A stretch of DNA of 64,000 nucleotides. Origin: G013214665 sp964649815 (lineage in GTDB: Bacteria; Pseudomonadota; Alphaproteobacteria; Rhodobacterales; Rhodobacteraceae). Shown piece by piece: positions 25,704 to 34,287 of the stretch (position 1 is the first letter of the stretch; each line of letters begins with the position of its first letter). Under the pieces are notes generated by a model. That model was not told where the DNA came from. It searched no databases and saw only the letters and a list, made by a program, of their open reading frames with translations. The stretch covers positions 1 through 64,000 of the forward strand of contig CAZYQC010000002.1 of NCBI GenBank assembly GCA_964649815.1, read 5' to 3'. A program made the position numbers and the translations under genes.

Positions 25704-26489
25704 ATGAAAGCCTTGGGAATTGCCGCGACGGGCATGTTGGCTCAGCAGACCAACGTCGATGTCATTGCAAACAATATCGCCAACGCGAACACGACCGGCT
25801 TTAAAAGTGGGCGCGCCGCTTTTCAGGATTTGATTTATCAATCGTTGGACAGCGCGGGAACGCTGACATCTGACGCGGGAACCGAACGGCCCGTTGGCAC
25901 CGATATTGGCCTGGGTGTCCAGGCGGTCGGGGTCATTCGCCACAACACCCAAGGTGGCCTGATCCAAACCGAAAATCAGTTGGATATGGCGATTGACGGT
26001 CGCGGATACTTTATCGTGAACCGGCCAGACGGCACGCAAGCTTTCACGCGCGCAGGCAGTTTCCAGGTCAGTTCCGTTGGTCAGTTGGTCGCTTTGAACG
26101 GCTATGACATCGAACCCGCCATCGTGGTTCCAGATTTGACGCGGCAAGTTGAGATCAACCAGTTTGGCGTGGTCATGGCCTATATCGAAAACGATCCCAA
26201 CCCGGTCGAGCTTGGCCAGCTGTCCTTTGCAATGTTCCTTAACGAAGCTGGGCTCAAGCCCATTGGTGACAATCTCTATGAACAAACAACTGCGTCTGGG
26301 GATGCGGTCGAATCCATCCCGGGTGATCCGGGCGTTGGCATCGTGCGGCAAGGCTATCTGGAGGCCTCAAACGTCAACATCATCCAGCAGATCACCGACC
26401 TGATTTCGGCTCAGCGCGCCTATGAGATGAACTCAAAGGCCATCGAGACGGCCGATCAGATGATGACCACAACCAATCAGATCAGATAA
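25704..26489 (+). CDS. flgG: Flagellar distal rod protein FlgG
   Basis: FlgG forms the distal rod (drive shaft). The 261-residue length is exactly that of enterobacterial-type FlgG. The N-terminus MKALGIAATGMLAQQTNVDVIANNIANANTTGFK minus ends is diagnostic, as is the C-terminal EASNVNIIQQITDLISAQRAYEMNSKAI in part. AGAGGTGAG precedes the ATG. It lies 18 bp after flgF. Confidence 0.98.
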   Translation: MKALGIAATGMLAQQTNVDVIANNIANANTTGFKSGRAAFQDLIYQSLDSAGTLTSDAGTERPVGTDIGLGVQAVGVIRHNTQGGLIQTENQLDMAIDGRGYFIVNRPDGTQAFTRAGSFQVSSVGQLVALNGYDIEPAIVVPDLTRQVEINQFGVVMAYIENDPNPVELGQLSFAMFLNEAGLKPIGDNLYEQTTASGDAVESIPGDPGVGIVRQGYLEASNVNIIQQITDLISAQRAYEMNSKAIETADQMMTTTNQIR

Positions 26490-26510
26490 CTGAGATAGGC
26501 GGGCAAGGCG

Positions 26511-27212
26511 GTGGAACGTAGGCAATATAAACGGCGCAAACAGCTCAAGCTTTTATGGCTGATCTATGTGCTGGCGCTCTCGGTTCTGGTGTTTGCCGGA
26601 CCGCTTGCTGCTGCGACTGTCGATGAACTTGTCGCGGAACGGGCCGAGCAAGAATATGGTGTCGAAATGCCCGCTGATGGTCATTTCTCCATCACCTTGG
26701 CGGAACGGTTCAATGTTGAAGGCACGTTTATCAAAGAGTTCTGGATGGACCGCCAGTCAGGTCAATTCATTGCCAATGTGGTCACCGAACAGGGTTTGAC
26801 CGAGCGCGTCTGGGGCCTGGCGGTTCTTACCTCTATGGTTCCGGTGCCAACCCGCCGCTTGGCGCCCGAGGAAATCGTCCAACCGTCGGATTTGATGATG
26901 GTGGAAATCCCGATCCGGCGGCTGGGCCAGCACGCCGTGCGAAGCCCCGAAGAGCTTGTGGGCAAAGAGGTACGGCGGGTCTTGGTGCCGGGCCGACCTG
27001 TGCAGAAACATTCAGTTGTGCCACCGAAACTCATCCTGCGTGGCGAAAAAGTGCGGATCGTTTTCGACACCGGCGCGCTTAGGCTGACCGCGTCAGGGCG
27101 CGCAATGGATGATGCGCATCTTGGCCAGGAAGTCAGCGTTGTGAACTTATCCAGCCGCAAAGCCATCGTTGCTGTCGCACGGGCCGACGGGTTGGTTGTG
27201 GTTGAACAGTGA
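26511..27212 (+). CDS. flgA: Flagellar P-ring chaperone FlgA
   Basis: FlgA is a periplasmic chaperone needed to assemble FlgI into the P ring. The 233-residue product starts at GTG 26511. It has a basic N-terminus and signal peptide (about 12-36, ending LAAA) and a C-terminal SAF domain with PVPTRRLAPEEIVQPSDL and VRRVLVPGRPVQKHSV. The ending ARADGLVVVEQ replaces the usual GIV. It sits between flgG and flgH. Confidence 0.92.
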   Translation: MERRQYKRRKQLKLLWLIYVLALSVLVFAGPLAAATVDELVAERAEQEYGVEMPADGHFSITLAERFNVEGTFIKEFWMDRQSGQFIANVVTEQGLTERVWGLAVLTSMVPVPTRRLAPEEIVQPSDLMMVEIPIRRLGQHAVRSPEELVGKEVRRVLVPGRPVQKHSVVPPKLILRGEKVRIVFDTGALRLTASGRAMDDAHLGQEVSVVNLSSRKAIVAVARADGLVVVEQ

Positions 27213-27222
27213 GGACCGAAAC

Positions 27223-27960
27223 ATGACCTCTCGCCTGTTTGGAATTGGATGCCGTTTCGCATTGATCGGCGCGGTCGCGGCCTTGGCCGCTTGTGACGAA
27301 TATATGGAAGTGCGCGATCCCAAGACCAGTGAAATGGTTCTCAATGATGAAACTGTGCCGGAAATCCGGCGCATCAGCGTTCCCATGCCCGAGGTCATCT
27401 TGGCCCCCCCGCCCAACCGTGCCGAAGCAGCAAGCTTGTGGGAGCATGGAACCAGCAGCTTCTTTAGCGACAGGCGCGCACAGGTCGTTGGCGACCTGGT
27501 GACCGTCATGATCGACATTAACGACAGCGCGCAACTGCGAAACGCGACCTCGCGCTCTATCGAAACGGCGCAAAACTCCCCGGATCCAATTTTCGCCGGC
27601 ATCGACGCATCAAGCGACAGCGGCACAGCGTTGGACTTGCAACGAACCTCCGAGTTCAGCGGCAACGGCACCATTCGCCGAAACGAGTCGATCAACCTTA
27701 GTGTTGCGGCGTTGGTGATTGATGTTTTGCCGAACGGAAACTTTGTGATTGCCGGTCGGCAAGAAGTGAAAGTGAACCACGAATTGCGCGAGTTGCGCGT
27801 CGCGGGCATCGTGCGTCCGGTCGATATCAGCGTGAGCAACACAATCGCCTATGACCAAATCGCCGAGGCGCGCATTGCCTATGGCGGCCGGGGCCAGGTT
27901 TCGGTCGCCCAGCGTGCACCGTATGGACAAGACGCCTTGGATATCATCCTGCCTTACTAA
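27223..27960 (+). CDS. flgH: Flagellar L-ring lipoprotein FlgH
   Basis: FlgH forms the outer-membrane L ring. The 245-residue precursor has a lipoprotein signal with the lipobox LAAC at about residues 24-27. It also has SLWEHGTSSFFSDRRAQVVGDLVTV, which is the FlgH signature, and FVIAGRQEVKVNHELRELRVAGIVRP. The frame extends upstream inside flgA. The ATG at 27223, after GAGGACC, was chosen because it begins the signal peptide. Confidence 0.97.
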   Translation: MTSRLFGIGCRFALIGAVAALAACDEYMEVRDPKTSEMVLNDETVPEIRRISVPMPEVILAPPPNRAEAASLWEHGTSSFFSDRRAQVVGDLVTVMIDINDSAQLRNATSRSIETAQNSPDPIFAGIDASSDSGTALDLQRTSEFSGNGTIRRNESINLSVAALVIDVLPNGNFVIAGRQEVKVNHELRELRVAGIVRPVDISVSNTIAYDQIAEARIAYGGRGQVSVAQRAPYGQDALDIILPY

Positions 27961-27971
27961 GGACGCAGGCG

Positions 27972-28448
27972 ATGTTGAAGTATCTGCTTATCCCCGTTGC
28001 CGCCGGACTGTTCGGTGCCGCCGGTTACTTTGGCGGGCAGATGCTGGCGCCTGCGCCAGAGCCCGAAAAACCGATGGAAGAGGCATCAGCCGCAGCTGTC
28101 GAAGCCAAGCCGATGCTCTTCAAAATGCCCTTGGGCAAAGTGACGATCCAGATCATCAAGCCCAAGAAAATCCTGCATATGCTCATCGACCTCGATATCT
28201 ATGTCAAAGGCGCGGCGGCCTTTGAGAGCATCAACGGAGCAAAGGGACGGGCCAAGCTGCGCGATCTCACCGTGACAACCGTCGCGCAACTGGCCGAGAC
28301 CGAACTTTGGATGCTTGAAGAAGACACCTCTGAACAGAGCAAACGCAGATTGTCCGAATACATCGTGCGCGAGATCTACAAAACCTACCCCGAAGTGCGA
28401 ACTGCGCGGATCAATCAGATCAGCTATAATTCGAGCGCGCGGTACTGA
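27972..28448 (+). CDS. Second FliL-like membrane protein
   Basis: The 158-residue protein has an N-terminal membrane helix (about residues 3-24), a short Pro/Glu linker and a compact periplasmic domain. The order strand-helix-strand (MLIDLDIYV, RRLSEYIVREIYKTYPEV, ARINQISYNS) resembles FliL. It follows flgH by 12 bp. A FliL gene follows flgH in Sinorhizobium. The canonical FliL in this window is at 4558-5304, so this would be a divergent paralogue that may act at the stator or rings. Confidence 0.75.
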   Translation: MLKYLLIPVAAGLFGAAGYFGGQMLAPAPEPEKPMEEASAAAVEAKPMLFKMPLGKVTIQIIKPKKILHMLIDLDIYVKGAAAFESINGAKGRAKLRDLTVTTVAQLAETELWMLEEDTSEQSKRRLSEYIVREIYKTYPEVRTARINQISYNSSARY

Positions 28449-28450
28449 TC

Positions 28451-29122
28451 TTAGCGGACCGATTTGATGTCCGTGCCAGCAACGAGTTCCCCATCGCTTA
28501 GCTTGAATTCCAAGGCGCCCTGCCGGAACAAAACTTCGGACACTTCTGCTGAACGGCTTTGCGTGACGCCGACCGCATTGTTGGACGCGTCAACAGCCGT
28601 AATTGTTGCGGTATATGTTCCGTCCAACTGATCGGTTCCAAAATCGTCGAACCCATCCCAAGTCAGCGTGTGCGTCTCACCGGTAGACGTTGGCAGGCCT
28701 GTGATTGTACGCACCACCCGCCCCAAAGGATCGACGATATTTGCCTGAACAGACGTGGCAGCAGCGTCGAGCTCAAAATAGCTGATCGCGCCGTCCTCTC
28801 CGAGGATCAATTGGTCCGATTCAACCAACGCACTGCGCCCTAGGAAATCGGCACCCGCCACGTTCAACGACCCGGCCAACTGCGCCGTCAGTGTCTCAAG
28901 CTGTTCGTTGGTTCGAACCGATTGCTCCACTTGGGTCAGTTGGGCCAGTTGCGCGATGAACTCGGTGCCATCGACAGGCTCCAGCGGATCCTGAAACTGA
29001 ACTTGCGCCGTCAACAGGGTCAAGAATGTCTCATAATCTTCGCCCAACTGGGACAGAGACGAAGACGCGGTTGAGCTTTGGTTCTGAGCGAGTGCGTTTG
29101 CCGCTGTTGGATCAATAAGCAT
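28451..29122 (-). CDS. flgD: Hook-capping protein FlgD
   Basis: FlgD is the scaffold that caps the growing hook. The 223-residue product has the N-terminal signature YETFLTLLTAQVQFQDPLEPVD and FIAQLAQLTQVEQSV, then a FlgD Ig-like/Tudor region with HTLTWDGFDDFG and LDGTYTATITAVD. It follows fliK by 11 bp and converges on the FliL-like gene with a 2-bp gap and no terminator. Confidence 0.95.
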   Translation of the reverse strand: MLIDPTAANALAQNQSSTASSSLSQLGEDYETFLTLLTAQVQFQDPLEPVDGTEFIAQLAQLTQVEQSVRTNEQLETLTAQLAGSLNVAGADFLGRSALVESDQLILGEDGAISYFELDAAATSVQANIVDPLGRVVRTITGLPTSTGETHTLTWDGFDDFGTDQLDGTYTATITAVDASNNAVGVTQSRSAEVSEVLFRQGALEFKLSDGELVAGTDIKSVR

Positions 29123-29132
29123 CGCGAAACTC

Positions 29133-31232
29133 CTACGTCACGAGGTCGAGTTCTGTGTCTTGGATAACGGTGCCCTGAGAGGCCACCGCCACATCAGGCG
29201 TGATGGTTATGTCGCTTCCTCGGCTGTTGCCTTGCGACGGTTCATTGTCGCCACCACCTTCATTCGCAAAGCCGCCCTGGAATTCCAGCTGGCTGTCATC
29301 GGTCACGCCAATGGCTTGTGCAAGAACATGTCGATCTTCTCGCAGGTTCGACAACACCATTGGATTTTCGACCTTCACCACGACCTTGCTGGCTGAGTCC
29401 TCAGTGTTCTGAATAACGATTTCCAACTGACCCAACCCAGCAGGCTTGAGCGCGATCTGGGTGCGCCCTTCCTCCAAGCTGACGGATTTGATCTGGGCAA
29501 GGATTGCTTCGCCAAGTTTCGTGGCGGGCTTCGACGTTTCTGTGGCGGCTTGGAACGTCGTATCGCCGCTTACTGGGTCGCTCGCACCGGCCTCGGTCAC
29601 GCGCATTGACTCCGCGATCTGCGCAAAGGCCGTCAGTGGCCGTTGTTCAGCGCCCGCCATCGGCATCGGCTGAGCGGCAACATCGGAAAGCGCTGACAGG
29701 CCGCTTGTCGCGGTCAAGGGCGCATTGGCACCGGCCACTGATGGTTTGTCAAACACGCTTGTCGACAAAGGCTGTGGCTCGCTCAGCGAGAGAGGCTCTT
29801 CAGCCATCAAAACAGCCTCGGCTGCAAAAATCGGGCGAATGTCATTGGCGCCCGCTGAAACAGTCTGCGGGTTCACGACAATCGGTTTGTCAGTCTTCGG
29901 CAAAAGCTGCTGTACGCCTGCTGCCGGAGCGACCGCTGCGGTGCGCGTGACGGCATCGCTTTGGCGCACAACATCCTGCGCAATCGGTGGTGTGACCCGC
30001 AATGCGCCGTCTGGTCCGACATCAATTTGCTGCGCCTGAGGGATCGGCGGCGCCCCGTCCAAGGCCGGCTTTGGAAGTGTCGCGGCACCTGGTTGGGCAG
30101 CGGCACCTGGTTGCGCCGCGGGGGATGCTTGCGCGGTAATTGGCGCGTCAGGAGTCTGCGTCACTGCTTCAACTGGGACATTTGGCAAGGGTAGATTTCC
30201 AGGCGATACATTTGCCTGCCCAGAAGGCTGCGCAGTCGGCAACAATGGACCGCGCGGTACAGGCGACGCGCTTGGCAGTGGGCTGTCCACAGACACGATT
30301 GGCGGTCGCGCCCCCAGCCCAGTTGCAACCGGCGCTGTCGGAACGGTCAGCGCCTCAACCGCCGCGCTCAACGAGATACGCTGCAGAGGCGCGTTGATGG
30401 CTGGCGCCACAACATTGGGCTGCGCAGACGCCACCGAGATTACCAAAGAGTTTTGGTTCGCCAACTCAATCGTTATCTGAGTGTCGCCAGCTGCGAATTC
30501 AGAAAACGAAAATGCGTCGGGAAGGACCACAGGATCATCCAGAATAACTGGCTGCGTTCCAATGGTGAACGGCATCGCGGCAGGCTCTGGCGCGTCGAAC
30601 GAAATGACGATCTCGGGCGCATCAACCTGCCCCAAATCAAACTGCAAGACCGCGTCATCCATCATGTCTGATGCCGACGAAATTTGAATATCCAAAGCGC
30701 CATCGTCGCCGATGCTGAGCTTAATGTTTGGAAGTTCTATGTCATCAGCAATCGGAGCGATTAGAACCATGACGGCATCATCACTGCCCTTGATGCGCAG
30801 CTCAAAGGTTTGCTGATCGGGTTCGGTCAGCGCCTCCAACTGCGAGAGGATCTGGCGAACGAAATCGATCATATCGTCCAAAACATCGCTCAGATCGATC
30901 GTACCTTCGTCTGAAAGCGACGTGATGGTGATCGAGAGCACCGCATCTGCATCCCCCTGCTGCGGCGCAGGAACGCCCAAAACACTGAGCTGGCTATCAA
31001 CGGCGAAAGTGGCGCGGGTATTTGCGGCTTCAATGACACCAGAAAGTGAGGCCGCCGCATTCGTCGACGCAAAGAAGGTCAGATTGTTCGCGGGCCCGCT
31101 TTGCTGGCTGAGCAATTGGTTAAACACCATCGCACCGCCCGCAGTCGGGTTTGTTGCTTGCCCCAAGCCCCCCGCAAACGCGGCGTCTTGACCGGTCAAA
31201 GACAAGTTCTGCGAGAAGAATAGGTTTAACAT
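29133..31232 (-). CDS. fliK: Flagellar hook-length control protein FliK
   Basis: FliK is the exported molecular ruler that measures hook length and triggers the FlhB switch. The 699-residue product is long for the family. It has an acidic, repeat-poor N-terminal half (Asp/Ile-rich), a Pro/Ala/Gln-rich middle (about 300-440) and a C-terminal Flg_hook domain with IALKPAGLGQLEIVIQN (about 590-610) and VVKVENPMVLSNLREDRHVLAQAIG. It is first of fliK-flgD. Confidence 0.9.
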   Translation of the reverse strand: MLNLFFSQNLSLTGQDAAFAGGLGQATNPTAGGAMVFNQLLSQQSGPANNLTFFASTNAAASLSGVIEAANTRATFAVDSQLSVLGVPAPQQGDADAVLSITITSLSDEGTIDLSDVLDDMIDFVRQILSQLEALTEPDQQTFELRIKGSDDAVMVLIAPIADDIELPNIKLSIGDDGALDIQISSASDMMDDAVLQFDLGQVDAPEIVISFDAPEPAAMPFTIGTQPVILDDPVVLPDAFSFSEFAAGDTQITIELANQNSLVISVASAQPNVVAPAINAPLQRISLSAAVEALTVPTAPVATGLGARPPIVSVDSPLPSASPVPRGPLLPTAQPSGQANVSPGNLPLPNVPVEAVTQTPDAPITAQASPAAQPGAAAQPGAATLPKPALDGAPPIPQAQQIDVGPDGALRVTPPIAQDVVRQSDAVTRTAAVAPAAGVQQLLPKTDKPIVVNPQTVSAGANDIRPIFAAEAVLMAEEPLSLSEPQPLSTSVFDKPSVAGANAPLTATSGLSALSDVAAQPMPMAGAEQRPLTAFAQIAESMRVTEAGASDPVSGDTTFQAATETSKPATKLGEAILAQIKSVSLEEGRTQIALKPAGLGQLEIVIQNTEDSASKVVVKVENPMVLSNLREDRHVLAQAIGVTDDSQLEFQGGFANEGGGDNEPSQGNSRGSDITITPDVAVASQGTVIQDTELDLVT

Positions 31233-31648
31233 ATCAAGTGTGCTGCCTGCCGATGCCTGTTCTTGAACTCTTAAACTTGGTCAGGACGCGCGGCCCAACC
31301 CGGACACCAAAAACTCAGGGCTGTTATTTCTTACACAATGCAGTGTTTGGCAGCGATATCAAAGATAAACTTGGTTAAAGCACAAATAATTCTTTGGTTT
31401 GTGCGAGATTATCCTGAACACGCCTGCTCCGTAAGCGATCCCATACACCATCGCAGAACGCCGCCTACTCAGTGCTGAGTTGGGTTCGGCAAAAATGCAC
31501 CCACCCGAATGCCTGTGTTGACAGGCTGATCCGGCCTGACCAACCATAACCCTAACGGGTAAGACTGCCATGCTTGGCCGCGTACCCCGCGACCGGGCGC
31601 GCCACTTGTTCGGCAATTTATCGATGCGCACGCGCGAGGGAGGCTGCT
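31233..31648. other. Gene-poor stretch between fliK and the secreted protease gene
   Basis: This ~416-bp gap separates divergent fliK and the RTX protein. It holds single TTAA half-sites near 31271 and 31375 but no paired CtrA box, and a TTGACA hexamer at 31518-31523 with no convincing -10. GGGAGG near 31637-31643 is the ribosome-binding site of the downstream gene. No convincing small gene or RNA was recognised. Confidence 0.5.
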
Positions 31649-34018
31649 GTGTCTTTTGACATTACTTTGGATTATCGATTTGATTCATCCGGCTTTTTCA
31701 ATGACCCGGATCGCCGCGCAGCGTTGGAAGCGGCGGCAAACGCATTTGAAACGGTCATTTCAGACGACTTCAATGCTCTCCCCGTTGGGTTAACCTTCAC
31801 GATCACCAACCCTTCAGACGGGTTTACCCAGGAAACGGTGACAATCACCGAAGAGGTGGACGACCTCATCATTTTTGTTGCAGGGCGCAATCTGAACGTT
31901 TTGGGCTTTGCGGGGCCAGATGGATATTCGGCCAACGGAGACATCTATTCCTCGCGCATTTCAGAGAATTTTCGAAACACCGGCCCGGTCACTGACTTCG
32001 AGCCGTGGGCCGGTACGGTCGTGTTTGACCAAAATACAGCCTGGAACTTTGATCTCGCCGGCCCGCAAGAAGGACAGAACGACTTTATCTCGGTCGCAAT
32101 CCACGAGATCGCACATGTCTTGGGATTTGGCACGTCGCCTGCCTTTACGGCGAACGTCAGTGGCGACAATTTCGTCGGTCCGAACGCGACCGCAGCCAAT
32201 GGTGGCACACCGGTCCCGCTTGAACCAGACGCTGCTCATGTTCTTGAAGGTTATCTTGGCGGGACGATTGCGCTTGATCCAACGCTGACCGTCGGCAATC
32301 GCAAGCTCTTGACCGAGATCGACAAAGCCATTCTGGCGGACATCGGGTATCAGGTCGATGGTTACACGGCACAGGGCAGTCAGCCCCCCGTCTTTACAAA
32401 CGGTCCCGAGACGATTTTTGGCACAGATCTCGCCGACGATATCAATGGCTTGGGAGGAGCCGACCAAATTCAGGGCGGCGCGGGCAATGACACTCTTCGC
32501 GGCGGCGGTGACAATGACCTTTTGTTCGGCCAGGCTGGTATTGATACCTTTGTCCTCGCGCCCGGCGACGGGAACAGTCAAGTCGTCGATTTTGACCTCG
32601 CGAATGAAAAAATCCGCCTTCTCGATAGCAACTTTGCCTCGCCCGAGGCGGCGCTGGCCGCCGTTCAGAAACCCTTTTCGAACGTGTCGCGCATAGCGCT
32701 AAATGACGGCAGCAGCTTTGATATTTTCCACGACAGTCAAACCGGAACGCCTTTGACGACCGCCAATTTCGAGATTTCGAATACTCCGCCACCGAACACC
32801 GAACCGACGGGCAATGTCGCAATCATCGGAACTGCGACCCAAGGACAAACACTCCTTGCCAGCACGGCCGGCATCGATGATGCCGACGGACTTGGCGCGT
32901 TTTCGTACGTATGGCTGCGTGCTGGCCAGCCGATTTCCGGGGCCACCAGCGACACCTATGACTTGGTCGCAGACGATGTGGGCGAGCCGATCAGTGTTCG
33001 GGTGAGTTTTATCGACGGCGGCGGCACAACAGAAACCCTGACCAGCGGTGCGACAGATCCAGTGATCGCCGCGCAATCCAATTCGCCGACCCCAGGGCCA
33101 GACCTCATTGTGGATGACGCCAGCAATTCCAACATCGACGCACTTGCCGGCGACGACACCATCACGGGTGGGCAAGGCGACGATACGATCGAAGGCGGAG
33201 AGGGCACGGACGTGGCAGTCTTTAGCGGCGACCAAAGCAGCTATACATTGACCTTAAGTCCAGGCGGAACCGTCATCACAGATCGGCGGCCCAGCGGCGA
33301 CGGGACCGATAGCCTTTTTGACATCGAGTTTTTGGACTTTGCAAATGAGGTCGCAGTTTTCGGTGGCCAGCCGATGAACCTGGGCCAATTCGGCGGTCAA
33401 ACCGGGCTTTCCGCGGAAGATTTTGAAACCTTTATCGAACTGTACATCGCGTATTTTAACCGCGCCCCTGACGCGATTGGTTTGTCGTTTTGGGGAACGG
33501 CATTTGCGACCGGGACGACTTTGCCTGAAATTGCCACGTTCTTCATTGATCAGGACGAAACGCGCGCAACCTATCCAGACACGTTGTCGAATGCCGATTT
33601 TGCGACCGCCGTTTACAATAACGTCTTGGGCCGTGTTCCAGACATCGGTGGCTTTAACTTTTGGGTCGGGGTTTTGGACGGCGGTTCGGTGGGCAGAGAC
33701 CAGTTTATCATCGCTGTTCTGCAGGGGGCCAAGGCGCCGCCTGCGGAGGGCGCGACCCAGGAGTTCATCGACCAACAGCTCGCGGACCGGCAGTACCTGG
33801 CCGACAAGACGGACATCGGCGCATACTACGCTGTGCACAAGGGGCTTTCCGATGTGGCCGAAGCCTCGGCAACAATGGCGCTTTTTGACGGCAGCCAAAA
33901 CAGCATCGACGCCGCAGTAGCCAAAGTGAACGAAGTTTATGCCGACGCTCTGGACCCTGATAACGGAGAGTTTTTGATGCCTTTGGTCGGTATTTTGGTC
34001 GATCCGTTCACTGTCTAG
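31649..34018 (+). CDS. Secreted zincin-like RTX protein with DUF4214 domain
   Basis: The 789-residue protein lacks a Sec signal and is a likely type I secretion substrate. It has an N-terminal metzincin-like domain (1-250) with HEIAHVLGFG (H152, E153, H156). Short RTX blocks follow (about 253-305 and 500-522; GGAGND, GGQGDD), an Ig-like segment lies between them, and a C-terminal DUF4214 domain spans about 590-745. The third histidine of the HExxHxxGxxH zinc motif is replaced by threonine, so the third ligand is either distant (H in DAAH) or missing. The GTG at 31649 has a strong GGGAGG; an upstream ATG at 31574 has none. It is followed by genes for a complete type I exporter. Confidence 0.85.
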   Translation: MSFDITLDYRFDSSGFFNDPDRRAALEAAANAFETVISDDFNALPVGLTFTITNPSDGFTQETVTITEEVDDLIIFVAGRNLNVLGFAGPDGYSANGDIYSSRISENFRNTGPVTDFEPWAGTVVFDQNTAWNFDLAGPQEGQNDFISVAIHEIAHVLGFGTSPAFTANVSGDNFVGPNATAANGGTPVPLEPDAAHVLEGYLGGTIALDPTLTVGNRKLLTEIDKAILADIGYQVDGYTAQGSQPPVFTNGPETIFGTDLADDINGLGGADQIQGGAGNDTLRGGGDNDLLFGQAGIDTFVLAPGDGNSQVVDFDLANEKIRLLDSNFASPEAALAAVQKPFSNVSRIALNDGSSFDIFHDSQTGTPLTTANFEISNTPPPNTEPTGNVAIIGTATQGQTLLASTAGIDDADGLGAFSYVWLRAGQPISGATSDTYDLVADDVGEPISVRVSFIDGGGTTETLTSGATDPVIAAQSNSPTPGPDLIVDDASNSNIDALAGDDTITGGQGDDTIEGGEGTDVAVFSGDQSSYTLTLSPGGTVITDRRPSGDGTDSLFDIEFLDFANEVAVFGGQPMNLGQFGGQTGLSAEDFETFIELYIAYFNRAPDAIGLSFWGTAFATGTTLPEIATFFIDQDETRATYPDTLSNADFATAVYNNVLGRVPDIGGFNFWVGVLDGGSVGRDQFIIAVLQGAKAPPAEGATQEFIDQQLADRQYLADKTDIGAYYAVHKGLSDVAEASATMALFDGSQNSIDAAVAKVNEVYADALDPDNGEFLMPLVGILVDPFTV

Positions 34019-34287
34019 GAATTTGCCCGCGCACCACCGTAAGTTGACGCAAGGTATTTTCCGCTCCAAAATTGAGACAGCTTTGGGCGGCAAACCGCTG
34101 TTTCTGTTGCAATTCTGGTGCGAAATAGGTGCAAAATATCAAAGGTAAGCAAAACCTTGCTTGCCAGACGCAACATCGCGCCAATACACATGATCTGTGC
34201 TGAGGGTGGGTGCGTCAGAATTTAGTTACGCGAGCTTCAGGACATGGGTTGTCGGCGGAAACGCCGATTTTGTTGAAGGCGTTTGTT
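34019..34287. other. Intergenic region between the RTX protease gene and tolC
   Basis: There is no gene in this 269-bp stretch. It contains a short hairpin AAGCAA-AACC-TTGCTT (34147-34162) and a Gly/Cys-rich inverted repeat around 34086-34100. One may end the upstream transcript. No clear -35/-10 pair was seen. Confidence 0.4.

Noticed and set aside
24993..26351. Open frame of 452 codons antisense to flgF and flgG
   Set aside because: It spans two certain rod genes on the other strand and has no recognisable family features.
31500..31560. Sigma-70 promoter with TTGACA at 31518-31523
   Set aside because: No acceptable -10 hexamer lies 16-18 bp downstream.
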